Shown piece after piece: positions 31,882-39,185 of a DNA stretch of 49,425 bases. Below the pieces are notes generated by a model. It was not told the origin of the DNA and searched no databases. It saw only the letters and a list, made by a program, of their open reading frames with translations. Location of the stretch: the NCBI GenBank assembly GCA_964581295.1, contig CAZONX010000007.1, positions 1-49,425 on the forward strand, given 5' to 3'. The stretch's first letter is position 1. Each line of letters starts with the position of its first letter. The position numbers and the translations under genes were made by a program. The DNA is from JAHEEL01 sp964581295 (lineage in GTDB: Bacteria; Actinomycetota; Acidimicrobiia; Spongiisociales; UBA5794).

Positions 31882-32822
31882 GGCACCGAGAGCAACGTGT
31901 CGAGGTCGCTGACGAGGAGGCGGATGCTCTGCGCGATACGCGGGCCAAACGTTAGGAAGTCGCCCTCGGGATACGCCAAGACTGCCCCGGAAGCCCCCGC
32001 CGGTGTTGCAGCAACCCCGGGGATGGAGAGCAGTCCGTCGAGACCACCAAGCACCTCGTAGCCCTCTGTCGGGACGATGATGACGTCGGGTGCCGCCGCT
32101 GCCAGGGCTTCCGGCGTCACCTCTACCGTGCCGACGACTCCTGCTGCTGCTCCGGCGTCGTCGCCTCCTGCGGCCTTGATCACCGGCTTGGTAGTCATCT
32201 CGTCTCCGAACAGGAGCATCACGTCCGGGCCACGTGTGTAGACATAGGCGAGCCTTGGAGGCGTTCCTTCGCTGGGCGGCGATGACGCGGCCTCCACGTC
32301 CGAGCGCATCTGAACGCTCAACGCTGCGGCGGCATCCGCGGAATCGAGGAGGATTCCCAGTTGAGCAACTTTGGAGTAGAGGCCATCGAACGTCGTTGGC
32401 ACGTCGAGGATCGCAACCGGCACGCCGGCCGCCCTGATCTGCTCGATGGTCGTTGCCGGTGCCGTTTGCGTGTCCCCGATCACGAGCGTGGGATCGTGCT
32501 TCAGGACGCCCTCGGGGGTCAGGAATCGGCCGATGCCGGCCTTGGGAAGAGTTACGGCCTCCTCGGGCGCCACGGTGGTCACATCCGTCGCGACAACCGA
32601 GTCTCCAAAGCCGAGGGCGAACACGAACTCGGTCAGGTCGCCGCTCAGCGTCACGATCCGCTCCGTGTCGGCGGCGTCGATAGCAACACCGTCGGCGCCC
32701 ACAAACGCGCCTGTCTCGGCAACGTCTGCGTCATCCCCGTCCCCGCCGCCACAGCCCGCAATCGCGAGCGCAGCGGCCGCCAGCATCGAAGCGATCGAAC
32801 GAGCGCCGGGGGAGAAGGTCAC
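31878..32822 (-). CDS. ABC substrate-binding lipoprotein, hemin/cobalamin type (HmuT-like)
   Basis: This class III binding lipoprotein has a signal peptide ending in a lipobox (AIAGC), then an Asp/Gly-rich linker. Two lobes are joined by a long helix, with motifs RIVTLSGDLTEFVFALG and PEGVLKHDPTLVIGDTQT. The start is the GTG at 32822, which overlaps the upstream lipoprotein stop as GTGA. A TTG at 32834 would extend into that gene and is less likely. A possible haem-ligand Tyr lies in YVYTRGPDVMLLFG. Confidence 0.88.
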   Translation of the reverse strand: MTFSPGARSIASMLAAAALAIAGCGGGDGDDADVAETGAFVGADGVAIDAADTERIVTLSGDLTEFVFALGFGDSVVATDVTTVAPEEAVTLPKAGIGRFLTPEGVLKHDPTLVIGDTQTAPATTIEQIRAAGVPVAILDVPTTFDGLYSKVAQLGILLDSADAAAALSVQMRSDVEAASSPPSEGTPPRLAYVYTRGPDVMLLFGDEMTTKPVIKAAGGDDAGAAAGVVGTVEVTPEALAAAAPDVIIVPTEGYEVLGGLDGLLSIPGVAATPAGASGAVLAYPEGDFLTFGPRIAQSIRLLVSDLDTLLSVP

Positions 32823-33376
32823 GACGTTGGGCAACCGACCCGCGCCGACGCCATCATGCCGCAGAACATGTCGCGAGTGATCTTCCAGGTTTCGTCGATG
32901 AGAACCGCATCTCCCGTGAGGTCGGGATACGTTGGCGTTCCGCCGAACAGCAGGTCGTACATGACTTCGGCAACGTCGCCGTTGATGGTCACTGCTGAGG
33001 GTGCGAGCGCAACGCCGCCCATGGATACGCCGGTCTCCTGATACTTGGCGACCGTATCTTCGAGGCCGGATGGATCTACGAGATAGGGGGCCTTCTCGAC
33101 GTAGTCCGTCGTGCTCGAGAACACCACCTCGTAGGCAAGCACGACAGCGTCGACGTCAACGTCGTCGCCGGCAACGATGGCGCTCGCCGCGGCAGCGGTA
33201 GTCGTTGTGGCAATGGATGTCGTGGTGACAACAGATTTCGTGGTGGTCGGAGCGGGCACGGTCGTGATCGACGCCGTCGTCGAGGGTGCAGCCGTGGTGC
33301 TCGCCGAATCCCCATCGGAGCAAGCCGCTCCCACGAGTGCGAAGGCGACGAGGAACAGCAGAAGAGTTCGGTTCAA
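32819..33376 (-). CDS. Lipoprotein with a Thr-rich linker leading the ABC operon (NTF2/MTB12-like)
   Basis: The 185-residue protein has a lipobox (GAACSDG) and a linker of about 40 residues very rich in Thr, Ser and Ala. A compact C-terminal domain (about 75-185) contains VSMGGVALAP, VAEVMYDLLFGG and the end WKITRDMFCGMMASARVGCP. The WK..RD.FC...CP ending resembles the mycobacterial low-molecular-weight antigen MTB12 group, which has an NTF2-like fold. TTG 33376 is chosen because GGAGG lies 6 bases upstream. It may assist substrate capture for the transporter; its role is unknown. Confidence 0.6.
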   Translation of the reverse strand: MNRTLLLFLVAFALVGAACSDGDSASTTAAPSTTASITTVPAPTTTKSVVTTTSIATTTTAAAASAIVAGDDVDVDAVVLAYEVVFSSTTDYVEKAPYLVDPSGLEDTVAKYQETGVSMGGVALAPSAVTINGDVAEVMYDLLFGGTPTYPDLTGDAVLIDETWKITRDMFCGMMASARVGCPTS

Positions 33377-33484
33377 GGGAGTCCTCCAATCTGGAAGGAG
33401 GAGGTTCCCGTAGTCCGTGCCCGACAGCAAGTCGGAGATGCGGGTCAGCGGAGCGGCCTCGGATCGGACCGGCGCCCGACCGCG

Positions 33485-33490
33485 TATCCT
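33485..33490 (+). promoter_or_regulatory. -10 hexamer TATCCT for the leader peptide and transporter
   Basis: TATCCT lies 31 bases before the leader ATG at 33522 and would give a short leader containing AAGGAG (33511-33516). Confidence 0.4.
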
Positions 33491-33521
33491 GATGGTGCCC
33501 TCGTGCAGCCAAGGAGCGCCT

Positions 33522-33587
33522 ATGGATCGAAACAAGCCCGTGCATCGCGACCGGGTCGCCAACCAATCCCGGTCTTGCTGTGGCTGA
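33522..33587 (+). CDS. Cys-Cys leader peptide (21 aa) overlapping the TDT transporter start
   Basis: AAGGAG (33511-33516) is followed after 5 bases by ATG and 21 sense codons, with TGA at 33585-33587. The peptide is basic and ends RVANQSRSCCG, so two consecutive cysteine codons (TGC TGT) fall at the end. The transporter GTG at 33580-33582 lies inside the second Cys and Gly codons, in another frame. Mycobacterial cysteine-rich short ORFs are known to attenuate downstream sulfur genes when cysteine is plentiful. The same mechanism is inferred here. Confidence 0.6.
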   Translation: MDRNKPVHRDRVANQSRSCCG

Positions 33588-34692
33588 GTCCCGCCCCGGT
33601 CTCAACGAGACGATTCGCCATTTCAACCCTGCATGGTTCGCGTCGGTGATGGGGACGGCCGTCGTCCCGCTCGCCATCTCATTCGTCGACGCACCGTGGG
33701 TGGAGTATGTGGCGGCCGTGTTCATGCTCCTGTCGATCCTCATGTTCTTTGCGATCCTGGTGCCATGGACGGTCAGATTCATCGCGTATCCCGACGCCGT
33801 GCGCCACGACCTCGATCACCCGGTGGCCGCCAGCTTCTTCCCGACGATGCCGATCGCGATCGTCGTGATCGCACTGGACTTCCTGAAGTACCCCGAGCTG
33901 TTCTTCAGCAGTTCGATTTCGGAGGAAGTCGCCTTCTGGCTGTGGCTGATCGGGTCGGTTGGCATCTTCTTCGCTGGTTTCGTCGTCCTCCCGCGGATCT
34001 ACCGCAGCAGCTCGATCGATCTCACCCATGCGAACTTCGGCTGGTTCATCCCGCCGGTGGCCAACCTGCTGATACCTGTTGGCGGATTCGAACTGGCGGT
34101 GGTGTTTCCCGAGCGCTTCGAGGTCACATTCCTCTTGTCGATCATCGGATTTGGCGCCGGACTCATCCTGTTCCTTTGGGTGGGGGCGCTCGTCTACCAA
34201 CGCTACGTCCTCCACGCTCTCCCACCGAGCAAGTTCGCTGCGACCTCGTTCATTGCGATCGCCCCGACGGCAATCATCGCCGTATCGCTGTTCAAGCTCA
34301 TGCGCCTCTTCGAGGCTGGCACTCCGATCGATGTCTCCGCGGAATCCGTGCGAGCCTTGTCGACCATTGGCATCCTTCTTGCATGGGGTTTCGCCGTATG
34401 GGCGTTCGGGATGGCGGTCGTGATCGTGCTGACATATGTTCGGCACTTGGAACTCCCGTATGCGCTGTCCTGGTGGGCCTATACGTTCCCACTCGGAGCG
34501 CTGGCAGTCTCAAGCGGTGTTGTCTGGAAGGTGACAGGGCTAGCGAGTGTGCGATGGTTCTACGTTGCCGTTCTGGTTGCGTTGGCGATCTCCTGGATCG
34601 TGGTGGCAGTACGCACAGCGATGGGGATCTGGAGCGGACAGGTTTTGAAGTCACCCCACGAGGTGCCGCCGAGTGGATCCCAATCGCTCTGA
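33580..34692 (+). CDS. TDT-family (SLAC1/TehA/Mae1/Ssu1) transporter
   Basis: The 370-residue membrane protein has about ten hydrophobic helices. It begins HFNPAWFASVMGTAVVPLA, the conserved TDT opening, and has the typical FFPTMPIAIVVIALDF region. Family members export sulfite, move C4-dicarboxylates, or act as anion channels. The cysteine-containing leader peptide overlapping its GTG start suggests a sulfur link, and sulfite export is the favoured inference. No other in-frame start with a better site is seen. DUF1801 follows with its own promoter. Confidence 0.85.
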   Translation: MAESRPGLNETIRHFNPAWFASVMGTAVVPLAISFVDAPWVEYVAAVFMLLSILMFFAILVPWTVRFIAYPDAVRHDLDHPVAASFFPTMPIAIVVIALDFLKYPELFFSSSISEEVAFWLWLIGSVGIFFAGFVVLPRIYRSSSIDLTHANFGWFIPPVANLLIPVGGFELAVVFPERFEVTFLLSIIGFGAGLILFLWVGALVYQRYVLHALPPSKFAATSFIAIAPTAIIAVSLFKLMRLFEAGTPIDVSAESVRALSTIGILLAWGFAVWAFGMAVVIVLTYVRHLELPYALSWWAYTFPLGALAVSSGVVWKVTGLASVRWFYVAVLVALAISWIVVAVRTAMGIWSGQVLKSPHEVPPSGSQSL

Positions 34693-34710
34693 CGATTGAC
34701 GGCCCAGGGG

Positions 34711-34716
34711 TAGGGT
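34711..34716 (+). promoter_or_regulatory. -10 hexamer TAGGGT of a leaderless start
   Basis: TAGGGT ends 6 bases before the DUF1801 ATG at 34723. Confidence 0.5.
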
Positions 34717-34722
34717 GAATTC

Positions 34723-35172
34723 ATGGTCAGCAGCAACGCAGCAACAGTTGATGAGTATCTCGGTGAGCTCTCTGACGATCGGCGTGCCGATGTCGAGACG
34801 GTCCGAGACATGATCCTCGAGAACCTCCCCGACGGATTCGTTGAGACCATGAGATGGGGGATGATCACGTACGAGGTGCCACTCGATGCGTACCCCGACA
34901 CCTACAACGACAAACCCTTGATGTTCCTCGCCCTGGCTGCTCAGAAACGCACCCTTGCCCTCTATCTCACCAACGTCGCCTTCGTGCCGGGTGGCGAAGA
35001 GCGTTTCAAGGAGCGCTACCGCGAGACGGGCAAGAAGCTCGACATGGGGCGGTCGTGTCTGCAATCCAAGACCGCTGACGATCTGGCCGTCGACCTCGTG
35101 GCGGAGACAATCCGTTCAGCGTCACTCGACGGGTTCATCGAAGACTACGAGGCCGATAGAGCGGCGAGCTAG
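34723..35172 (+). CDS. DUF1801 domain protein
   Basis: The 149-residue soluble protein opens with the DUF1801 pattern (VDEYLGELSDDRRADVETVRD). It continues with FVETMRWGMITYEVPL and a strand-rich centre with FLALAAQKRTLALYL. The fold is related to YdhG and frataxin-like small proteins; no biochemical function is established. It is leaderless by the TAGGGT hexamer. The stop shares CTAG with the converging cupin gene. Confidence 0.85.
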   Translation: MVSSNAATVDEYLGELSDDRRADVETVRDMILENLPDGFVETMRWGMITYEVPLDAYPDTYNDKPLMFLALAAQKRTLALYLTNVAFVPGGEERFKERYRETGKKLDMGRSCLQSKTADDLAVDLVAETIRSASLDGFIEDYEADRAAS

Positions 35173-35510
35173 ACCGGCCGCTTTTGGTCTTTCTGCAGCG
35201 TGAGCAGCATCACGCTGGGTTCGATGGCCAGTACCGCATGGGTGAGGTGAGCCTCCATGCGTATCCACCCGTCGGGTCCGATCTCGATGGTGTCGTCACC
35301 CAAGGTGACTGCAAGCCGCCCTTCGACAACCTGGATCACGGCCGGCACCGCAGCGGTGTGATCGGTCAGCTCCTGCCCGCGGTCAAACGCGAAGAGCACC
35401 GCGCGCATACCGTCTCCGTTGAACAGAACTCGGCTGAGCGTGCCGTCTTTGGGGATCTCCACTTCGTCGAGGAGATGAGCGATGGCCGTGTAGGTGGGTG
35501 CTGTGTCCAT
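35169..35510 (-). CDS. Small cupin-like protein
   Basis: The 113-residue protein has a single cupin barrel pattern: AVLFAFDRGQELTDHTAAVPAV, then VIQVVEGRLAVTLGDDTIEIGPDGWIRMEAHLTHAV. The likely metal ligands are reduced compared with the classic G-x5-H-x-H-x3,4-E-x6-G: a single His in DHTAA and one in LTHAV. The protein may therefore bind a metal weakly or act as a sensor. ATG 35510 has a TACACT hexamer 6 bases upstream. Confidence 0.72.
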   Translation of the reverse strand: MDTAPTYTAIAHLLDEVEIPKDGTLSRVLFNGDGMRAVLFAFDRGQELTDHTAAVPAVIQVVEGRLAVTLGDDTIEIGPDGWIRMEAHLTHAVLAIEPSVMLLTLQKDQKRPV

Positions 35511-35516
35511 GCTGCG

Positions 35517-35522
35517 AGTGTA
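35517..35522 (-). promoter_or_regulatory. -10 hexamer TACACT of a leaderless start
   Basis: On the minus strand TACACT ends 6 bases before the cupin-like gene's ATG at 35510. Confidence 0.45.
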
Positions 35523-35645
35523 CGACTGAGTGTCTCTGCGGCGAAAGCGGGGGAGACACGGACGAGCCAATGCTCGTCCGCAGAAGGGGGCGGCCTGGGC
35601 GCCAGATCGCACAGATGAGGTCTGCCGACCGGCCCAATCGCGCGG

Positions 35646-36686
35646 TCAGGTGTCGAGTTGGTCGATGACCGTAATCCCCGGGGTTCGGGAAACGGCCATC
35701 GCTGGGAGGTCGGTCGGCACATCAGACAGACGGATCCGGCGAGTCACGAGGCGATGAGGTTCGAGGCGACCTTCGAGGATCATGTTGATCATTTCGGGAT
35801 AGCGGTGCGCAGCCATTCCGTGGCTACCGAGGATCTCGAGCTCGCGGCCAATCACGGTGCCCATAGGGATGGATGTGTCGTTGGACGGCAGCAACCCCAC
35901 CTGCACATGGCGACCGCGGGCCCGCAACGAACCAACCGATGCAGCGACGGCAGAAGGCCTCCCGATCGCGTCGATCGAGAGATGGAGACCACCGGCGCTC
36001 CATGAGCGCAGCGACTCCACGAGTGCGTCCACATCCGTGGGATCGATCGTGTGATCCGCTCCCACCTCCGTCGAGAGGGCGCGAGCCTCGGGCCGTGGAT
36101 CGACTGCGACCACGCGCGCATCGTGGGCCTTCGCGATCATGACAGCCGAGAGGCCAACGCCGCCACAGCCATGAACCCCAACCCATTCGCCCGGAGCGAC
36201 ACGGCCCAGGTGGACCACGGCGCGGTAGGCCGTGGCAAAACGGCAGCCAAGCGTCGCTGCGACGCCACTGTCGATCGCATCCGGAACTCGCACGAGGTTG
36301 CGGTCGGCGTAGCGGAGTGCAACGAACTCGGCGAAGGAACCCCAGGCGGTGAATCCCGGCTGGAACTGGCTTGCGCACACTTGCTCGTCGCCGCAACGGC
36401 AAGCTTCGCACTCTCCACACCCGGCCACGAAGGGGACCGTAACCCGATCTCCGACGTCCCATCGTTGCACCGTCGAACCGAGAGCGACGACCGTGCCGGC
36501 CAACTCATGCCCGGGGACGTGGGGGAGCGTGATGTCCGGATCGTGACCCATCCAGCCGTGCCAGTCGCTGAGGCAGAGTCCGGTCGCATCCACGCGCACA
36601 ACCACGCCGTCCGGCTCCGGCGTCGGATCGGGGAACGAGGCGATGGTGATCGGACCAGTGAAGTGGGAAAACGTGGCGCCGTTCAT
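35646..36686 (-). CDS. Zinc-dependent alcohol dehydrogenase family protein
   Basis: This medium-chain dehydrogenase has 346 residues. The catalytic zinc ligands are Cys38 (ATGLCLSDWHG) and His60/Glu61 (HVPGHELAG). The structural zinc cysteines are Cys90, Cys93, Cys96 and Cys104 (GCGECEACRCGDEQVC). The cofactor loop is GVHGCGGVGLSAVMIA, followed by VVAVDPRPEA, whose acidic residue favours NAD. The substrate is unknown. The ATG at 36686 gives the family length; the open frame extends upstream without a plausible start. Confidence 0.9.
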   Translation of the reverse strand: MNGATFSHFTGPITIASFPDPTPEPDGVVVRVDATGLCLSDWHGWMGHDPDITLPHVPGHELAGTVVALGSTVQRWDVGDRVTVPFVAGCGECEACRCGDEQVCASQFQPGFTAWGSFAEFVALRYADRNLVRVPDAIDSGVAATLGCRFATAYRAVVHLGRVAPGEWVGVHGCGGVGLSAVMIAKAHDARVVAVDPRPEARALSTEVGADHTIDPTDVDALVESLRSWSAGGLHLSIDAIGRPSAVAASVGSLRARGRHVQVGLLPSNDTSIPMGTVIGRELEILGSHGMAAHRYPEMINMILEGRLEPHRLVTRRIRLSDVPTDLPAMAVSRTPGITVIDQLDT

Positions 36687-36855
36687 GGCAAAGGGATGGT
36701 CCGATCGATTCCGCAATTGCCGTTGGCTCCCATGAGTGCCCTCTCTGTGCTCGTGCGCACATCGTACCGCCGCTCGCAGATGGCCCAATGTGACTGCCAT
36801 GGAGGTCGCCTACCAATGGCCGCACGGGACGCCGTCGGCGTGCGACAATCCTGTC

Positions 36856-37989
36856 GTGCAAGGCCCAACTCGAATCGCCTACGGAGCGAGTCGGCACGCA
36901 CCCTTCGCGTTGATTGGAGCGACGGCCGCCACCGCTCTCATGTTCGCGGCGACGCCGTGGCTCATCGGACCGATCGCCGATCGGTATGGAGTCACCGAGG
37001 GTGCTTCCGGCGCGGTCTCTGTCGTCCAAGTCGGGGCGTTCGCTCTCGCCAACTTCCTGCTACCCCGCCTGTTCGCGCCGAACGGACGGATTCTCCGTAT
37101 CGCCGCGTCCGCCCTCATCGCCCTCAATCTCCTCAGCGCAATTCCCGACATCTACGCGGCGCTCCTCGTGCTGCGATTCCTAGCGGGCTTCGCCGCCGGC
37201 GCAATGACCTGGCTGGCCTGGAGTAGCGCGATGAAGGTGCGGCGATCCATGGCCGCGATTGCTGCGACTGGTCCGGTTACCGCTCTGCTGGCAGCACCGC
37301 TCCTCGCGATGACCGCCACCCAGGGCGATCGGGCGGTCTACCTCGTGTTGGCCGTGTCCGCAATTCCCGCCGCGATCTTCACTGCACATCTCACGGGCGC
37401 GCGTCGCAAGCGGGGTCATGTCAGCGGATCGCGCTCAAACCGAGTGCTGTTGGCTGCCCTCGGCGGTGCAACCATGTTCGGGTCTGCCCTGTTCATCAAC
37501 GAAGCCATCGTGGCGCGCGATATGCACAACCTCTCCGCGTTCGCGGCATCCGTGGGCTTCAGTCTGAACGCTGCCGGGGGACTCCTCGGAGCGCGGCTAT
37601 CGACCCGACACCGGCGGCCGGGTTGGTTTCTCGCCTCGATCGGACCCGCTGCTCTGCTCACCGTTGTGGGCCCGGCGCCGTTCTACTTCATCGGATTGGC
37701 GTGGTGGGGGTTCGCCTTCTGGATGGGGGTACCGGGAGTCCTCCAAATGCTGTCCGAGCGTTCACTCAACCCGAGCGAACGAGCCGGCGACGCACAAGGC
37801 GTCATGGCGGTAGGCCGATCCTTGGGCCCGTTGATCGGTGGCGCCTTTGTCGACTTGGGCTCGCTCATCTCGCTCGCCGTGATCGCATGTGTGGGAACGG
37901 TGGCATCCGGTGTGACCGTGATCGGGGTGCAAGAAGGCCGCGAGCTCCTTCCTCCGACCGACCCCAGAACGACCGAGGGCACGGGTTAG
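36856..37989 (+). CDS. MFS transporter
   Basis: The 377-residue protein has about twelve hydrophobic helices and a major-facilitator layout. It begins APFALIGATAATALMFAATPW and has a short basic cytoplasmic loop near the middle (ARRKRGHVSGSRSNR). It is slightly shorter than a typical 400-residue member. The substrate is unknown. GTG 36856 is chosen because GACAAT lies 6 bases upstream, a weak version of the leaderless pattern; an ATG at 36799 is an alternative. Confidence 0.75.
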   Translation: MQGPTRIAYGASRHAPFALIGATAATALMFAATPWLIGPIADRYGVTEGASGAVSVVQVGAFALANFLLPRLFAPNGRILRIAASALIALNLLSAIPDIYAALLVLRFLAGFAAGAMTWLAWSSAMKVRRSMAAIAATGPVTALLAAPLLAMTATQGDRAVYLVLAVSAIPAAIFTAHLTGARRKRGHVSGSRSNRVLLAALGGATMFGSALFINEAIVARDMHNLSAFAASVGFSLNAAGGLLGARLSTRHRRPGWFLASIGPAALLTVVGPAPFYFIGLAWWGFAFWMGVPGVLQMLSERSLNPSERAGDAQGVMAVGRSLGPLIGGAFVDLGSLISLAVIACVGTVASGVTVIGVQEGRELLPPTDPRTTEGTG

Positions 37990-38026
37990 GCCGCCGCCAC
38001 AGGTAAGACGGTCGATGGTTGGTGGC

Positions 38027-38548
38027 TCAGCGGAAGAAGCGGTCGGCAATGCGGCGAACGGTCGTCGCAGTTCGCTGCGTGGTCGGCATTCCGAGGAGTC
38101 TCGCGACCCGGGCCTCGCTGTGCGGCGACTCTGTTCGCGGACTGATGTGCGACCAATAGACTTCGCGTCCGATCACGATGAGTCGATCGGGCGGAACAGC
38201 GGTTTCCACGAGGGCCGCGACCGCAGCCGATTCGGGCGTCGTGGGGAGAAACGAGATTTCGAGGCGCTCTTCGTGGTCGCCGTACGGCCGTTGGTCGGCC
38301 ACTGCGACGACTTCTGCAGACGTGCGGAGGTAGACCGGAACCGGGAAACCGAGCTGCGTCTCGAGGGTCTCTTCGATGCTTATGGCAAGACCTGGGTCGG
38401 GATCGGCATCGAAGATCACGTTCCCCGACGCGATGTACGTTGCAACGTTGGCGACGCCGGCAGATTCCACCACCGAGCGCAGGCGATCCATCTTGACGTT
38501 GCGCGAGGGCGTGTTGACGGCCTTGAGGAAGGCAACGTATCGATTCAT
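38027..38548 (-). CDS. DUF1697 domain protein
   Basis: The 173-residue soluble protein opens with the family signature: YVAFLKAVNTPSRNVKMDRL, then VATYIASGNVIFDA, where most members have G-N instead of A-V in FLRGINVGG. The C-terminal part has EVYWSHISPRTES and a short basic tail. The function is unknown across the family. ATG 38548 has TACGGT 6 bases upstream. It faces the MFS gene with a 37-base gap. Confidence 0.85.
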   Translation of the reverse strand: MNRYVAFLKAVNTPSRNVKMDRLRSVVESAGVANVATYIASGNVIFDADPDPGLAISIEETLETQLGFPVPVYLRTSAEVVAVADQRPYGDHEERLEISFLPTTPESAAVAALVETAVPPDRLIVIGREVYWSHISPRTESPHSEARVARLLGMPTTQRTATTVRRIADRFFR

Positions 38549-38554
38549 CTGGGC

Positions 38555-38560
38555 ACCGTA
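38555..38560 (-). promoter_or_regulatory. -10 hexamer TACGGT of a leaderless start
   Basis: On the minus strand TACGGT ends 6 bases before the DUF1697 ATG at 38548. Confidence 0.45.
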
Positions 38561-38633
38561 CCCACCGTTGGGGGTGTGCGCACAGATAGGCTTGCGGCAG
38601 AGCTCGACCGCCACGAACGACACGGAGGCTGCC

Positions 38634-39068
38634 ATGACCAGAACGGGCGTTCCTGAGATCGACTCGACCGATGAAGCTGGCAAACGCGCTCTTCGACGGC
38701 TGCTCGATGAGCGAATCGGTTGGCTCACGACCGTGGCTGCCGACGGCACGCCGCAAGCTTCGCCGATCTGGTTCCTGTGGGACGGCGACGAGATCCTCCT
38801 CTATAGCCTCGACTCACCAAGGGTACGAAATCTGAAATCTCACCCGCGTGTCGCTCTCAACCTCGACGGGAACGGCCTTGGCGGGGACATTGTGATTGCC
38901 GAAGGCACGGCGCGTATCGACAGCGAGGCGCCTGGTGCCGCAGAGAACGCCGACTACCTGGTCAAGTACGAGCCGGTCATGGCGGGTCACGGTTGGACTC
39001 CCGAGTGGTTTGCCGGGCGCTATTCCGTCCCGATCCGGATCAGGCCCACGCGTTTTCGCTACTGGTAG
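38634..39068 (+). CDS. Pyridoxamine 5'-phosphate oxidase-fold (F420/flavin-dependent) oxidoreductase
   Basis: This 144-residue split-barrel protein has the pattern IGWLTTVAADGTPQASPIWFLWDGDEI, then NLKSHPRVALNLDGNG, and ends TRFRYW. It resembles the actinobacterial TIGR03667/Rv3369-type group, in which members bind F420 or flavin or degrade haem. The exact cofactor cannot be decided from sequence. ATG 38634 follows GGAGG (38624-38628) by 5 bases. It is divergent from DUF1697. Confidence 0.85.
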   Translation: MTRTGVPEIDSTDEAGKRALRRLLDERIGWLTTVAADGTPQASPIWFLWDGDEILLYSLDSPRVRNLKSHPRVALNLDGNGLGGDIVIAEGTARIDSEAPGAAENADYLVKYEPVMAGHGWTPEWFAGRYSVPIRIRPTRFRYW

Positions 39069-39185
39069 GGAGTCGTCGACGGCGGGGACTGGCGGGGTAT
39101 GGCGCTCGCCTAGAGTCTGCGATCGTCAGGCTGCCGTCGGAACCGCATGGTTCGCGGCCGCCTCGCCTTCTGGGAAAGGTGCGCC

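Noticed and set aside
33177..33413. Val/Ala-rich plus-strand ORF opposite the Thr-rich linker
   Set aside because: It is the antisense of the low-complexity ACC/ACG threonine repeat, which always reads as Val-rich.
33377..33562. Longer N-terminus for the Thr-rich lipoprotein (start near 33562)
   Set aside because: It would place about 60 Arg-rich residues before a perfect lipoprotein signal; TTG 33376 has a good ribosome-binding site.
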